A DNA stretch of 64,000 nt, from NCBI GenBank assembly GCA_026874595.1, contig CM049315.1:68083916-68147915 (forward strand), written 5' to 3'. The notes below the pieces were generated by a model that did not search any database, was not told the origin of the DNA, and saw only the letters and a program-made list of their open reading frames with translations. The DNA is from Sipunculus nudus. Lineage: Eukaryota; Annelida; Sipuncula; Golfingiida; Sipunculidae. Positions within the stretch are counted from its first letter, which is position 1. Each line of letters starts with the position of its first letter. The position numbers were made by a program, and so were the translations under genes. Shown one piece after another: positions 39,818-50,659 of the stretch.

Positions 39818-40148
39818 GTAATTATACAAATCCCCGGGGAAACAGCGCAACACAATAACCACTTGGGCCCAAACAACAACCCCCCCGAACCGAATAACCC
39901 CAGATTAATCCTACCTATTATGGCGAAGTACACCCGCATACCTGATCAGTTCAGTTAGTACCTGAAGATTGAGCCGGCTAGTCAGCTGTACTCACGAAAC
40001 AGTTCTGTAGTAAATGAAGTAAAACTAACTGTATATGATACATTATCAATGCTTCCCTGTATGGTTGAGCACTTTCACTATGATATATTGAATTTCTATG
40101 TGTATTACTTTGATTATAGGTCACCCGGCGTGAGTGATATCAAGGCAG

Positions 40149-40150
<2 letters not shown>
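39818..40150. other. Non-coding spacer
   Basis: Nothing recognisable between the MITE and the TA microsatellite. Confidence 0.3.

Positions 40151-40210
<60 letters not shown>
40151..40210. repeat. (TA)n microsatellite
   Basis: About 60 bp of TA repeats, next to the inferred outer end of the Gypsy LTR. Confidence 0.9.
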
Positions 40211-40213
<3 letters not shown>

Positions 40214-40851
40214 TCGGTTTATTCAGTAATATCTATACAAATCCTGGAATGCTCCAATCCGGAGTCCCTGCCAAGCACAAAATTAACACACTGATACTTT
40301 ACATATGATAAATATGATATATGTTATATACAATTCATATACGTGCACATTACAATTTATTATACTGAAGTAGTGGAAATATCATTCGGAAACGTATACA
40401 TGAAAAAAACACATGAAGATACCATTGCGTATTACATGCAATAAATAAAAATAGTCATGCGTGTATAACAAATATAAATTACCCAATAGCGTTACAAATG
40501 GAATATGGAATATAAACGTTTTACACGATAAGCTGAAACTGAAAACTGAAAGTACCGAATTGGTTAAATGTTAGGGTTTATTGCAGTTTTAAGAGTTCAG
40601 TAAAAACAGTACTTACCTGCCAAGCACAAAATTAACACTGATCAGTTCTCGGTGTCATGAGACTGCGGCTTGGCAGGGTGCGGGTCGGTCGGTGTGTTTT
40701 TCCGAATGAAATCTATACAAAACAATAGAAAACCGGTTCTCGACTGGAAAACAGTATGAGACAAAGCAACCAAGGCAATTCATAACTGCAAGGCAGCAAG
40801 GCGATTCATGACCTGATATTATACGATAATGTTATTTTCGGAGCCGTTACA
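40210..40851 (-). repeat. Probable 3' LTR of the Gypsy element
   Basis: On the minus strand, ATAGGGGGAGGG (polypurine tract, 40852-40863) is followed by TGTAACGGCTCCG, a normal LTR start. AATAAA occurs near 40216-40222. The outer end is inferred at or near the TA repeat. CTGCCAAGCACAAAATTAAC occurs twice inside (about 40268 and 40618). Confidence 0.5.
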
Positions 40852-40859
40852 CCCTCCCC

Positions 40860-41093
40860 CTATTTGAAAAAATGTCGACCCGACATTAATATAAACAAAA
40901 AAATATTGGCAGCAACACATCCACAAAATCGTACTAACAGCACAGTCACCACACCACATATCACACGCTCCCCCCAGTAAAGAAAGTGGCGTCGCGACAC
41001 TTCACTTACAAAAACTGATAGGTCGCGCATGACAGTTAGCAGTGAATGGCGTTCAGTAGGAGATAGGTTGGATGCTTTAACTGGAATGTTCAC
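40860..41093 (-). CDS. Short membrane-type frame before the polypurine tract
   Basis: A 77-residue open frame between the integrase and the polypurine tract, with a hydrophobic stretch (VICGVVTVLLVRFCGCVAAN). It could be the remains of a third, envelope-like frame of the retroelement, or chance. No family seen. Confidence 0.25.
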   Translation of the reverse strand: MNIPVKASNLSPTERHSLLTVMRDLSVFVSEVSRRHFLYWGERVICGVVTVLLVRFCGCVAANIFLFILMSGRHFFK

Positions 41094-41428
41094 AGGAATG
41101 GGTTTGATAATTAAACCTGAATAAAGCTGGTGGCAGTATTCGCAAAATTATAGTTAAAAGATATCAATGACCCGTCAAAATCGCGAACGAGCCATTTGAA
41201 GCTTACAGAATGAGCTTTACCTAAAACCAATGCAAACACATGCAATTGCTGAAAACAACGCTCAAGGTATATTAACTGCAGTCATCGGTAAAGCACATAA
41301 TCACCGAACCGGAAACGTTCTGGCAAACGACGTTCTCGGGTAGACCTACGTAATGTATTTACAGGTTCCTGATCGCTAGCCTGATCAGGTATCGATGTGC
41401 TATTTATATCGTAAGTTAGATCATGTGA

Positions 41429-42275
41429 TTACATGACGTCATGCAGTTGTGACGTATCAGTATCATCTCCTAACACACCATTGTCTTCATCGTTAAGACC
41501 TGCAGTATTCACATTATCAACAGGAGTATTAACATCATCATTAGAACCATTTATCGGAGGAACATCTGGATGATCAGATGCAATAGTTTCATCCGTATCA
41601 TCCGATAATTCAAGTTCTAAATGTAACGCACTTACATCGTCAGCACTATAATTATGATGATTATTGTTTGGTGTTATTATAGTGAACATATGGTCATCAT
41701 CTGATGATGATTCTTCATACTCTGATGATGTATCATTTGGTTTGCGTGTGGTGATAGTTTCTGGTGTCGGTTTAGTGTCGACTGGCAACCCTGTATATGG
41801 TAAGATTAGATTGCGATGCAAGGTACGAGTACGTCTTTTATTACCCAATATGCAAACGACATAGACTGGAATATCCTTATTGGGTTGTTCCAATACCTCA
41901 TACACCTGCTCTTCCCATTTATTGGCCAGTTTCCGTTTCCCAATTAGCCCTACCTTTCGTACTAAGACGTGATCTCCAATACCAAGCACCGCATTACGAG
42001 CAGGTTTATCATACAACCGTTTGTGGTGATACCTTGACGAGAGGAATACACGCTGAGCAATATCATAGGCAGAAGAAGGTTTCTCTTTGAGATCGGAAAC
42101 ATATGTGTTGTAATTTAAATGGTTAGGATTGTTGTTAGTTCCTAGTACTAGATCAATAGGGAGGCTTGAATGACGACCAAACATTAAATAGAGAGGAGTA
42201 TAACCGGTTGCGTCATTTTTTGTACATTTGTAGGCATGAGTTAGAGCACTAACGTATGCTTTCCAGTTTGTCACA
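41429..42275 (-). pseudogene. Gypsy integrase, C-terminal half
   Basis: Reads VTNWKAYVSALTHAYKCTKN, then YTPLYLMFGRHSSLPIDLVL, then a C-terminal domain with VGLIGKRKLANKWEEQVYEV. An acidic tail (SSEYEESSSDDD) follows. It is cut from its catalytic half by a 793-bp insertion; across the insertion the two halves fit in frame once one copy of the target duplication is ignored. Confidence 0.7.
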
Positions 42276-43068
42276 CCACACACGCAGCGGACATATATTC
42301 CCGAGTTCTGTCACACGGAAAAGTCCAAAATACCACTCGTTGTCTGAACTGAAGAACACGGTTTATTCCGGTAACATCCAACAATTGGCCACCGTCGTCG
42401 TTGACTGGCTCCAACCTCACAATAACAACGCCTTCAACAAATACAAATCACGTCTATCTTCTTAGGCCCTGATCTTCTACAACTATCTATATTCTCTCCA
42501 GGACTAAAACTGTCCTCGCGGAATTTATAACACACCCCGCTCGGTGTTCAATTATATAACAACCCGTCACCAGTTGACGCTAGCTTGCAAATTCATTCAC
42601 ATTTTTCTCCCTGACCGGCCTTGACACCGCCCTATTTATACCTGGGTAACCGAAACTTCTAGAAGTCTCTAGAATAATCAAGTCGTTTCTTATCAAGACT
42701 AGCACCTACGGGATTTTCTAGAATTTACCTTTTGGAAATTACACATTACCTGAATTCTCTAGAACCTTCTGTCATCTAATTACAATAAATCATGGTACAG
42801 TAAGTCCATTTACTTACATAATAAATAATATACTATTGAATAATCCACCAGCGTCGTCTGCACAGATGTAAACAAACAAGATGACAACAACAGCTGACAA
42901 CTTCACCACATATTATTAACTCCGTCTCTCCAACTACACTTTATGATCTGATATTTCATTTTAATATAAACTGACCTGTTAATGCACCGCAGAAATTATG
43001 TTTTCCCTAACTTATTTCATTATTTTATGACATTCCATTTGACATTCACTAGGCGGGTAGCACATTTG
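42276..43068. mobile_element. 793-bp insertion in the Gypsy integrase with 7-bp duplication
   Basis: TGTCACA occurs on both sides (42269-42275 and 43069-43075). The bases outside are integrase codons that join in the same frame. No clear inverted termini and no coding frame inside. It could be a non-autonomous DNA element or a solo terminal repeat. AGAACACGGTTTATTCCGG near 42355 and AATTTATAACACACCCCG near 42518 are internal landmarks for a search. Confidence 0.6.
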
Positions 43069-43075
43069 TGTCACA

Positions 43076-43717
43076 GCTTATTTTTTCTTTTCCTCAAGAG
43101 TACCCAACATGTACTGATTAGACTACGGTTTAACCTTTCGGTTTGCTCATTCCCCATCGGATGGTACGGTGTACATCGTGATTTATGGATACCAGCTAGT
43201 CGGCATAGTTCTTTGATGATTTTAGATTCAAATTGTCGGCCCTGATTTCTGTGTATGCGGGCTGGAAAGCCATAGTGTTGGATAAAGGTGTCAAAGAGTA
43301 CTTAGCTGTGGATTTTGCCGTGGTATTGCGACAAGGAACTGCCATAGCGTAGCGGGTGCAATTATCGGTCATGACCAGAAAATGGTCACCTTTAGATGGC
43401 TCAAGGCTAAGATAAACAACACATAGGAGTTCCATTGGTTGTGTGGACGTTATCGGCAACAAAGGAGCTTTTCCAGGAGGGGACTTCCGCCTTATACAAC
43501 GAGGACAATTTTTAATGTATGAATCTATGTCTTTAGACATTTTCGGCCAGTAAAATCGGTCATGGGCAAGATGGAGAGACCGATTACGATCTAAATGCCC
43601 AACATCGTCATGAGTACCAGATAAAGCAACTTTACGTAGACTGTTATGTATAACCATTTGATATTGAATTTTGCCATTCACTGTTCGTTTACGATATAGT
43701 ATGTTATCCCGTAGCAC
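43076..43717 (-). pseudogene. Gypsy integrase, N-terminal and catalytic half
   Basis: Zinc-binding part HLAHDRFYWPKMSKDIDSYI with CPRCIRRK. The core follows: FLVMTDNCTRYAMAVPCRNT holds the first Asp; then, after a frameshift near 43240, RQFESKIIKEL and CTPYHPMGNEQTERLNRSL with the Glu. A TAA lies in frame just before the insertion site. The second catalytic Asp area (ADNLNLKSSK) is at the frameshift. Confidence 0.7.
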
Positions 43718-43826
43718 ATGACTATCTACAGACTACATATTACAGGTGATGGTATGGTCACTGATTGACAAACAGCTTTTACTAAGTCATTGGTAATACA
43801 GTGATAGTTTTTGTTTTGCTTTTCTG

Positions 43827-44417
43827 CTAGCATTTAAGGTATTTTTGAAAGTGCATCGGCATCGATGTTGTGTCTGCCGGCTTTATATTGAATGTTGAAG
43901 TTGTAATTAGCCGATATTCCGATACCCATCTTTGACCTGTTGCATCTAACTTGACAGAGGACATGATGTAAGTTAGAGGGTTGTTATCTGTGAACCGTGA
44001 TCCATAAAGATACTCTTTCAATTTGTCGGTTACACACCACTTCAAAGCTAAGAACTCTAACTTATGGATAGGGTACCAAGACTCGGATGGAGTTAGGCTA
44101 CGGCTAGCATTAACTATCGGCCTTTTCTGGCCATCCTGCTCCTGGTAGAGAATACTAGAGATTCCATCAAAACTTGCATCTGTATGAACAATAAAGGACG
44201 AGAGAAATCTGCAAACGCTAGTACAGGAGCAGAAGATAGCAGTCCTATTAATTGATCAAATGCTAGTTGATGTCGTTGTGACCAGTTAAAAGTTTGGTTG
44301 GGATGGTAATTTCTTTTTGGTACGATTGCTGGATTTTGTTTTATTCTGAATGTGGTGACCTTTCAGTATGTCATGTAATGGTTTTGCGATTTTTGCAAAT
44401 CCAGGAACGAATCTACG
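43827..44417 (-). pseudogene. Gypsy RNase H region
   Basis: Broken frames include DASFDGISSILYQEQDGQKR, PIVNASRSLTPSESWYP, HKLEFLALKWCVTDKLKEYL and YGSRFTDNNPLTYIMSS, the expected order of a Gypsy RNase H that degrades RNA in RNA:DNA hybrids. At least one frameshift lies near 44050. Confidence 0.6.
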
Positions 44418-45520
44418 TTAGAAACTCGCAAAGCCTAAGAAACGGCGTACATCACTGACACTTTTAGGTACAGGCCCTTCTTTGAGGGCATTTATTTTAC
44501 TCTGGTTAGTTTGTATACCTTCTTTTGAGACTATGTGTCCTAGATACTTGACTTTGTTCTGCATTAGCTGGCACTTTGATGGTTTTAGTTTTAAGCCTGT
44601 ATCATACAGACGCTGAAAGATATTATTCAAGCGATTGAGGTGTTCTTCAAAGGTGGCAGAGAATACGTTTATGTCGTCAAGATAGAGTAGACAGTCTTTT
44701 GAATGGAGATCTCCCATGGTCTTTTGCATTAATGTTTGGAATGAGGCTGTAACGTTCAGCAAACCGAACGGCCTGGTTTCCCATTGATCAAAACGAGGGG
44801 ACCTAATGTAAATGCTGTTTTATCTTTATCTTCATCTGCTAACTCAACCTGTCAGCAGTAACCGGACTTCAAATCTAGAGAGGAAAAGTATTGAGCGCCA
44901 ATTAAAGAATCTAAGGTTTCATCGATTCTTGGCAAGGAATGAGCGTCTCTGACAATTCTGCTATTTAGGGTTCTATAATCAATTAAGAACCGTAGAGTCC
45001 AATCACTTTTTCTGACAAGGACCACTGGACTAGCAAACGGACTTTTGCTCTTCTTAATTACCTTTGACTTTAGCATCTCGCTAAGATGTTTTTTTACCTC
45101 TTCATATAATTGTGGAGGGATACGAGGATACCGCTCCCTAAATGGTTCGTTGTTAGTTAACACAATTCGGTGTTTTTCTACACTGGTATGTCCAAGATCT
45201 GTATTACTCAAGGAAAATATATGTTTCCATTTAAGCAACAGCTGTTGTAATAGGTTAGATTCAGATTGTGACAAATCTTGACCGAATTTGAACATGTTTA
45301 TGAATTGATCATCAGTTGGGTCTGAAGGTGGTGTAATTTGGTTTACGAAGGTAGCTTCCTGTATGTTACAGACAATTAATTTTGCTGGAATAGTGATGGA
45401 ATGTGTTGTTATGTTTCTAACCTGTACTGGAATTCTGTGACTTTTACCTATGGATAAATCATGTTCTTGGACACAAGGAAGAAGAATTAATCCAGTTGGC
45501 AACCTGTGGAGTACATTCAC
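44418..45520 (-). pseudogene. Gypsy reverse transcriptase
   Basis: The N-terminal part (45520-44852) includes KSKSPFASPVVLVRKSDWTL, FLIDYRTLNSRIVRD and YFSSLDLKSGYC. After frameshifts at 44850-44765, the palm reads SKDCLLYLDDINVFSATFEE with the YLDD catalytic motif at about 44670-44690, then YLGHIVSKEGI and SDVRRFLGFASF. The family and direction are unambiguous. Confidence 0.8.
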
Positions 45521-45662
45521 ATCAGTTATAACAAGAGGTTTGCCCCTTGTACAACCTCTAGTTAAACCTTTTATAGTAATATCACTTTGAACCTTTGTAG
45601 ACTTGGTGAATAATACATGACCTCAATTATTTAGTGATTTCTGTTCCCTTTTCATCATACAT

Positions 45663-46106
45663 TTAATTGCAATCTTCCATGGTTCTGACATGTGTAAACT
45701 CTGAAAGAAATTTGGACCGGAATTTGTCTGTAGAAAATTTAAACACGAGTTTAGCACGTTCGTACCAGTTAAAAAAGGGAACATTGGAATTGAAATGTGT
45801 ATTTTTCATTACCAATACTGGCACAGAAAATGCTTGAGAATGTAAATCAGAAAACTTTAAGTTAAAAGGAACGATACCACAATACTCTACCTGCTGGCCG
45901 TCTGGTTGCCGGAGATCCATAACCTCCTCCACAGGGATATAGTCTTTTTCATAAAACCACTCAGCGACAGTAGAGACTTGGGAACCTGTATCTGAAAGAC
46001 CTTGGCAGTTAATACCATCTGCAATCATGTCGACACCTACGAGGGGACATTCTGGGTACATACATTTGTTGTGGGAATCGTAGTATCTGAACCCGTGTCT
46101 TCCCAC
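45663..46106 (-). pseudogene. Gypsy aspartic protease region
   Basis: An open frame of 147 residues with GLSDTGSQVSTVAEWF, the Asp-Thr-Gly active-site motif of retroviral-type proteases, followed by beta-rich sequence (VEYCGIVPFNLKFSD). It lies between the CCHC knuckle and RT as expected. Confidence 0.65.
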
Positions 46107-46129
46107 GACTAATCACGGGGGACTCTTAG

Positions 46130-47333
46130 TTTTTTTTGGATTTTACCATATTTGTCTCCTTTATCATGACATTTGTCAACAGTATGAGTGTTGCGATGGC
46201 AACGAGAGCAAATGATTTCGTCCGAGACAGTATTACTATTACGAACGTCAACCTGAGCATTTGATGGTTTATTTGTTTTAGACGTCTGAGATCTTTCAAG
46301 TTTTTATATGTGATTTTCTAGGGTAGACAGTTTGTTATTCATCTGTTCCAGCACAGAGCTCTCAGATGACAAAGTTTTAACCCCTTGTTGAGAAATTTGA
46401 TTTGACGATGCAACCTTCACCTGTGAACTATGTGCAACTTCGGACTCAGAACCTAGAACGAAGCATTTGCTCATATTCCCTATGAGGAATAGGTTTTCTC
46501 TGGTTAATGAGGTCTGTATATTAAGCCTGCAGCTCCGGTTAACTATATTCTCTTTAGCATCTTGTTTACAAGAGTGGAACTGCTCTATGAGTACCTCTGT
46601 GGGGAGCACATTACCGAAGTACCTGCCAATTTTATCCAGTATATCTGTAGGAGAATATTCATCAGGCATATGTAATAGAACATTACCTGCTGTTCCCCTA
46701 ACAGTCTGGTGAATCGCTGACAAAATCTGAGAATCTGGTGTTACGCCAGATTTATCATAGACTTGAGATGGAAGCGCCATTGTTCGAAGTTACCGCTTTT
46801 ATCATGATTCCCTGTAAAGGAAGGAAGCTTTGGAGATATAATACTGTAACCAGTAGCCCCAGATGGCATCTGAATGGCATCACCCCTTCTGTGTTTAAAT
46901 TCTACTATCAGCTGATTTACCTTGAAATCTGAAAGAAATCGAGCTTTGTTACTATCTCTGAGATACGTCTGCCTTCGGATACCTGAAAGGAAGAAGGGTT
47001 TAACGAATCGAGCATTTTGTTGTGAATAAGATGAGACACCTCAGTAATGGAGGAAACCCCAGCATGCTCAAGAGAGATTTTGATATTTGAATCCCTTTGT
47101 AAAGAGCAACCTGATAGCTTATCTATGGCCTGTTTGGCGGTGTCTTTAGATTCCAAAACTAAAAAAAACCTACGGCCAATGCAACGACCAATATGTGCTT
47201 CTCTAACAAACAAAACATGTGTGGGAGTTTCAATTTGCGAGAACTGCTCACAAATCTCAGATTCGTTAACATCAGAAGGTAGTCCATGCATGGAGACGAC
47301 CCGTGTTATGTCAACTGATTTAACCTCCATCAC
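46130..47333 (-). pseudogene. Gypsy Gag with RRM-like N-terminus and CCHC knuckle
   Basis: The first 138 residues (47333-46917) look like an RNA-recognition-motif fold: VVSMHGLPSDVNESEICEQF, then GRRFFLVLESKDTAKQAIDK. A frameshifted middle (about 46900-46780) has LPSFTGNHDKSGNFEQW. The capsid-like part (46780-46304) has AIHQTVRGTAGNVLLHM and GRYFGNVLPTEVLIEQF. A zinc knuckle CSRCHRNTHTVDKC lies at about 46169-46210. This order resembles PNMA-type and invertebrate Gypsy Gag proteins that form particles around RNA. Confidence 0.65.
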
Positions 47334-47340
47334 TCTTTAA

Positions 47341-48640
47341 TACAAATGTATGAATAGATGGGATGGAATGTGGTCTTTGAAGACAATGACAGACAGAGTT
47401 AAACTGTCTTAAGTGGTCCATCAATAGTCAAATACTAGCAGAACCATGTTGTCAGTGTGTTATATTAATGGGAAATGTTAGTGTTTAGTTGCTGTGCCAT
47501 TGTTTACATTACTGAGACCACGAGGCATGATGACAATAGATCATGTGACCAAACATGGTAACCTCAAACGGGAACAGCATTTAATACCCTTTACATGCAA
47601 TTCAATTTACCAATACTAAACTGTGAAAATATTTACTGTCAGAACAGCAATTCAATGATCACTTGAATAAGGTCATGGTGATCTATATTCTGCAAGCTGT
47701 GTCCTGGAAACATAAATTTTACTGTTTGAACCAGTAGCAAATGTTTAGTCATGCCTAGTATCACTATTTTGCCCTGAACCATCAAGAAATGTGCTTTAAG
47801 CGTACAAATTTCCCTGCCCCTTCCCAAAATTCTAACAACATTTGCAATCATTTTCTTCTAAATAAGACAATAGTTGTAAAAATTAGGCCTTACCTCTTGC
47901 TTGTCAGCTTAGCGTCATGACCCATGGGTCACTTTTTTTATCAACTTCTTTCAAAATTCAGATTGTGAAAGATTATAACCTGATGTTTGCATGATGTGAA
48001 AATTAAATCAACAGGGCTAAACAGAAAAAAACGTGCCATGACCAAAGTTGTTTTAAATATAAGGTAATCATTTTACATTTATGCTTATAACTGAAAAAAA
48101 TATACCGTAACCACAGGACGGTAATTTTATGAAACTGAATTATGATCGGGTAACATGTAAACTACTTTGTCACCATTCTAGGTTGACTTCTGTCCTTTCC
48201 TCTCTGCAGAGCGTCCATCTGTGCATCTTTTTTCACATAAACCTACATATCTTGGGACTCGTATGACCAATCGGTCTGAAATTTTGCACGAGTATAGCTC
48301 TTGGGTAGCTTTATATCATACACAAAACAAGTGGCGCCACATGCAACCATTTTCCACAGCTTCAATCTCTTCGTTTGGGTTTAATCACTCATCTCTGCGC
48401 TGGTTGGCCTTATCCACCTGAAATTTTGCATTTGTATACATCTTTGATAGTTTTCTCGTTTATATGACAGGTGGTGCCACCGACAACCACATTTACGCTG
48501 CAGACATGATAATATCTGATGACTGGTCTAACGTTTCAGCCTAATAGTTAAATGGAGTTTAGATCTTACATAGCTCTACAGCTTACATAAATATGGTGAC
48601 CCAACCTGCAACCATTTTTGCGTGGTGTCCTTCTGTTAAT
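47341..48640. other. Non-coding stretch
   Basis: No gene and no 5' LTR recognised. At 48320-48480, GTGGCGCCAC-like strings recur (AAGTGGCGCCACATGC, then CAGGTGGTGCCACCG). Confidence 0.35.
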
Positions 48641-48649
48641 CTGCTTATG

Positions 48650-49520
48650 CTACGGTCACAAATCACTAAATGCCGCCTGCCGGCGTGGTAACTGCCAGTT
48701 TTCACTAAAATTCGTCAGGTGGCAGCTCGGTGGCAGGCACAATCGGCAGGCGGCAGTCGGCATTTTAGACGCCGCTAGGACGCCGCTGAAATTTTAAGAA
48801 AAAGTTAAAATTCTGTCTGCCACCGGCCGATTTTTTCCAATTATGCCAGTCGTCAGGTCGCCGGCCGGGCGCATTTCGAAGTCGCGCGGTGGCTATCAAG
48901 CGGCAGGCGGGCAGCAGCGCGATTTTTATTCGGTCGTGGGGCTCGAGGTCCTTCAAATTTCGGCAGGCGATCGGTAGGATATAACTGCCGCTCTCTAGCA
49001 TCCAGCCTGCTGCCGTTATGCTACCGACATGCCACCGTACGATTTCAAAATATCTGCCGGTGGCAGGGCGGAGATTGAAAGGCAGCTGGGAGGCGGCTGT
49101 CGGTGTTGGTAGGTGGCAGGACGGCGATCTGCCGATTGCAGACTCCCGGACCCCTGAATATAAATCCGAGGCCATCCACCATACAACATACTCGCTTTGG
49201 GGCTGCGCCTTGTCCTTTCCCTTGCCTTTAGGGGGCATCTTGTTGGAAGGAAATGGTTGATAATAATGGTTGATGGAAAATGGTTGATAATAAATGGTTG
49301 ATGGTACACTTTGTAGTGATACGAGAGCAATCTAGGTTTATATATCCAACCGGGAACCAGACTGCCGCCGTCAGATTATCGGGCGGGCGCCGGCCGGTGG
49401 CAATTAGAACGCCCGATCGTTTGCCGGTGGCAGGTGTAAATGGCCGGTGTCCGCCAGGTCACCGGGAGGTGGCAGGTAAAATCTGACGGCTGCCGGCCTG
49501 TGGCCTAACTGCCACGGCCA
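48650..49520. repeat. GGCAG/CTGCC-rich island, probable non-autonomous element
   Basis: About 870 bp with dense GGTGGCAG, GCCGGC and CTGCC strings in both orientations, much more GC-rich than its surroundings. Four ATGGTTGATA-type units lie at about 49253-49305. Clear ends were not found. A 157-residue minus-strand frame (48765-49238) is probably a by-product. Confidence 0.45.
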
Positions 49521-50055
49521 ACACCCTGATGACGTCACACACCCCCTCGAACTTAGACACTGCCTTCGGCCGCCCGGAACCTAAATTTACCTAAATTAGC
49601 TGCAAGAGTTTCGTTGTTCAAGGATTGGAACAACCACAGCCAGCGCTGCCAGTATAATTACAGATTGAAAGCATAAGGCTAAATTATTTATAATGTCAAT
49701 GTTAGAAATCATTAATATGTTTCGTCAGCTGTATTGTCAGTGAATTTTCTATTTTTTACTGGGCAGTGGTCTGTCGGATTTACTCTTTTACGCCTTTGTA
49801 AGTGAATACTGCAAGGTGTGCTTCCTTTATATTTCTCCAAAATAGGTCCACAAGAAACGCTGTCCCTTTCATTTTGTTCTTTAGGAATAATAATACGAAT
49901 ACCGTTGGTGTGGTGTTAATTACTTTTATCCGTTTGTTACTTATTTCTGTAATATTTTTTTTAATTTTTAGGTTACTCATATCCTGAGATGGAAACGCTC
50001 CTGAGAAAAGCCGTGGCCTTTGTGGAGGGGTCTTCATACGTGTTAATATCTATAC
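49521..50055. other. Non-coding stretch
   Basis: No gene or repeat recognised before the PHYHIP-like remnant. Confidence 0.3.
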
Positions 50056-50062
50056 AGAGATA

Positions 50063-50655
50063 AAACAAAGGAATACTTTGATGAAATTTTAAACGGTTAA
50101 GGTATAATGGATCCACTAACAAAAGATATGAATGGGGACCCCAGAAACCCTATAAACAGAGTTCTGCCAGATGTATTCTTTTGCGCAAATGTGGATAACG
50201 ACCCTGGAGAACCCCCTTCTTTCTCGCCATATGGACGTTAGAGAATCCTTATTAAAATAAAAGCATTATCTAAAGAAAACCTGAGCATGTATTTCGCCGG
50301 CTTTTACTGTCCAAATAATCACTTTGCACAGGCTTCTGAACAGCACTATGTACAGCTAGTGTTAGTTCCAAAACATTTTGTTTATAACTTCGAGCCCATC
50401 TTACAACGGCTTGTAAAACTTGACATAAAGAACAATCCCTTTTTCTGCACTGAATTTGATGAAGTAAACCGAAAGTGGATCTGGAAGGTTTCCCCTGAGG
50501 CGTGGGTAGAAATTTTCTGTCTGGAAAGCATTGACTTGGCATATTTAATGACGTGTGGTGATGCAATGCTAGTTGACACCAAAGTAAATACAAGCGGAGC
50601 AGCAATTTCAGACATTGTAAAAAACCCTACATGTAAGACCTGTAATATCCCATGA
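50063..50655 (+). pseudogene. PHYHIP-like C-terminal exon or processed remnant, two in-frame stops
   Basis: One plus-strand frame reads YRDKTKEYFDEILNG, a TAA near 50096, then MDPLTKDMNGDPRNPINRVL with FFCANVDNDPGEPP, a TAG near 50239, then LSMYFAGFYCPNNHFAQ, HYVQLVLVPKH, LVKLDIKNNPFFCTEF and finally NPTCKTCNIP before a TGA. The order, and above all the Cys-x-x-Cys-Asn end, match the C-terminal domain of phytanoyl-CoA hydroxylase-interacting proteins of animals. It is the only host-type coding sequence I recognise. The stops make it a pseudogene unless the assembly is wrong there. Confidence 0.55.
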
Positions 50656-50659
50656 TTCC

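Larger units (their letters stand above)
40210..47340 (-). mobile_element. Ty3/Gypsy retroelement, decayed, interrupted by an insertion
   Basis: Minus-strand order from right to left: Gag (47333 to about 46130), protease (46106-45663), RT (45520-44418), RNase H (about 44180-43827), integrase (43717-43076 and 42275-41429), a short membrane frame, polypurine tract and 3' LTR. Gypsy order (RT-RH-IN) is clear. Frames are broken in many places. I found no 5' LTR right of 47340, so the copy is probably 5'-truncated or its LTR was lost. Confidence 0.8.

Noticed and set aside
47341-48000. 5' LTR of the Gypsy element
   Set aside because: I looked for the GGAGCCGTTACA end and other 3' LTR strings and did not find them here.
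48765-49238. A 157-residue minus-strand frame starting MPPKGKGKDKAQ
   Set aside because: It lies wholly in the GGCAG/CTGCC-rich repeat island and has no recognisable domain.
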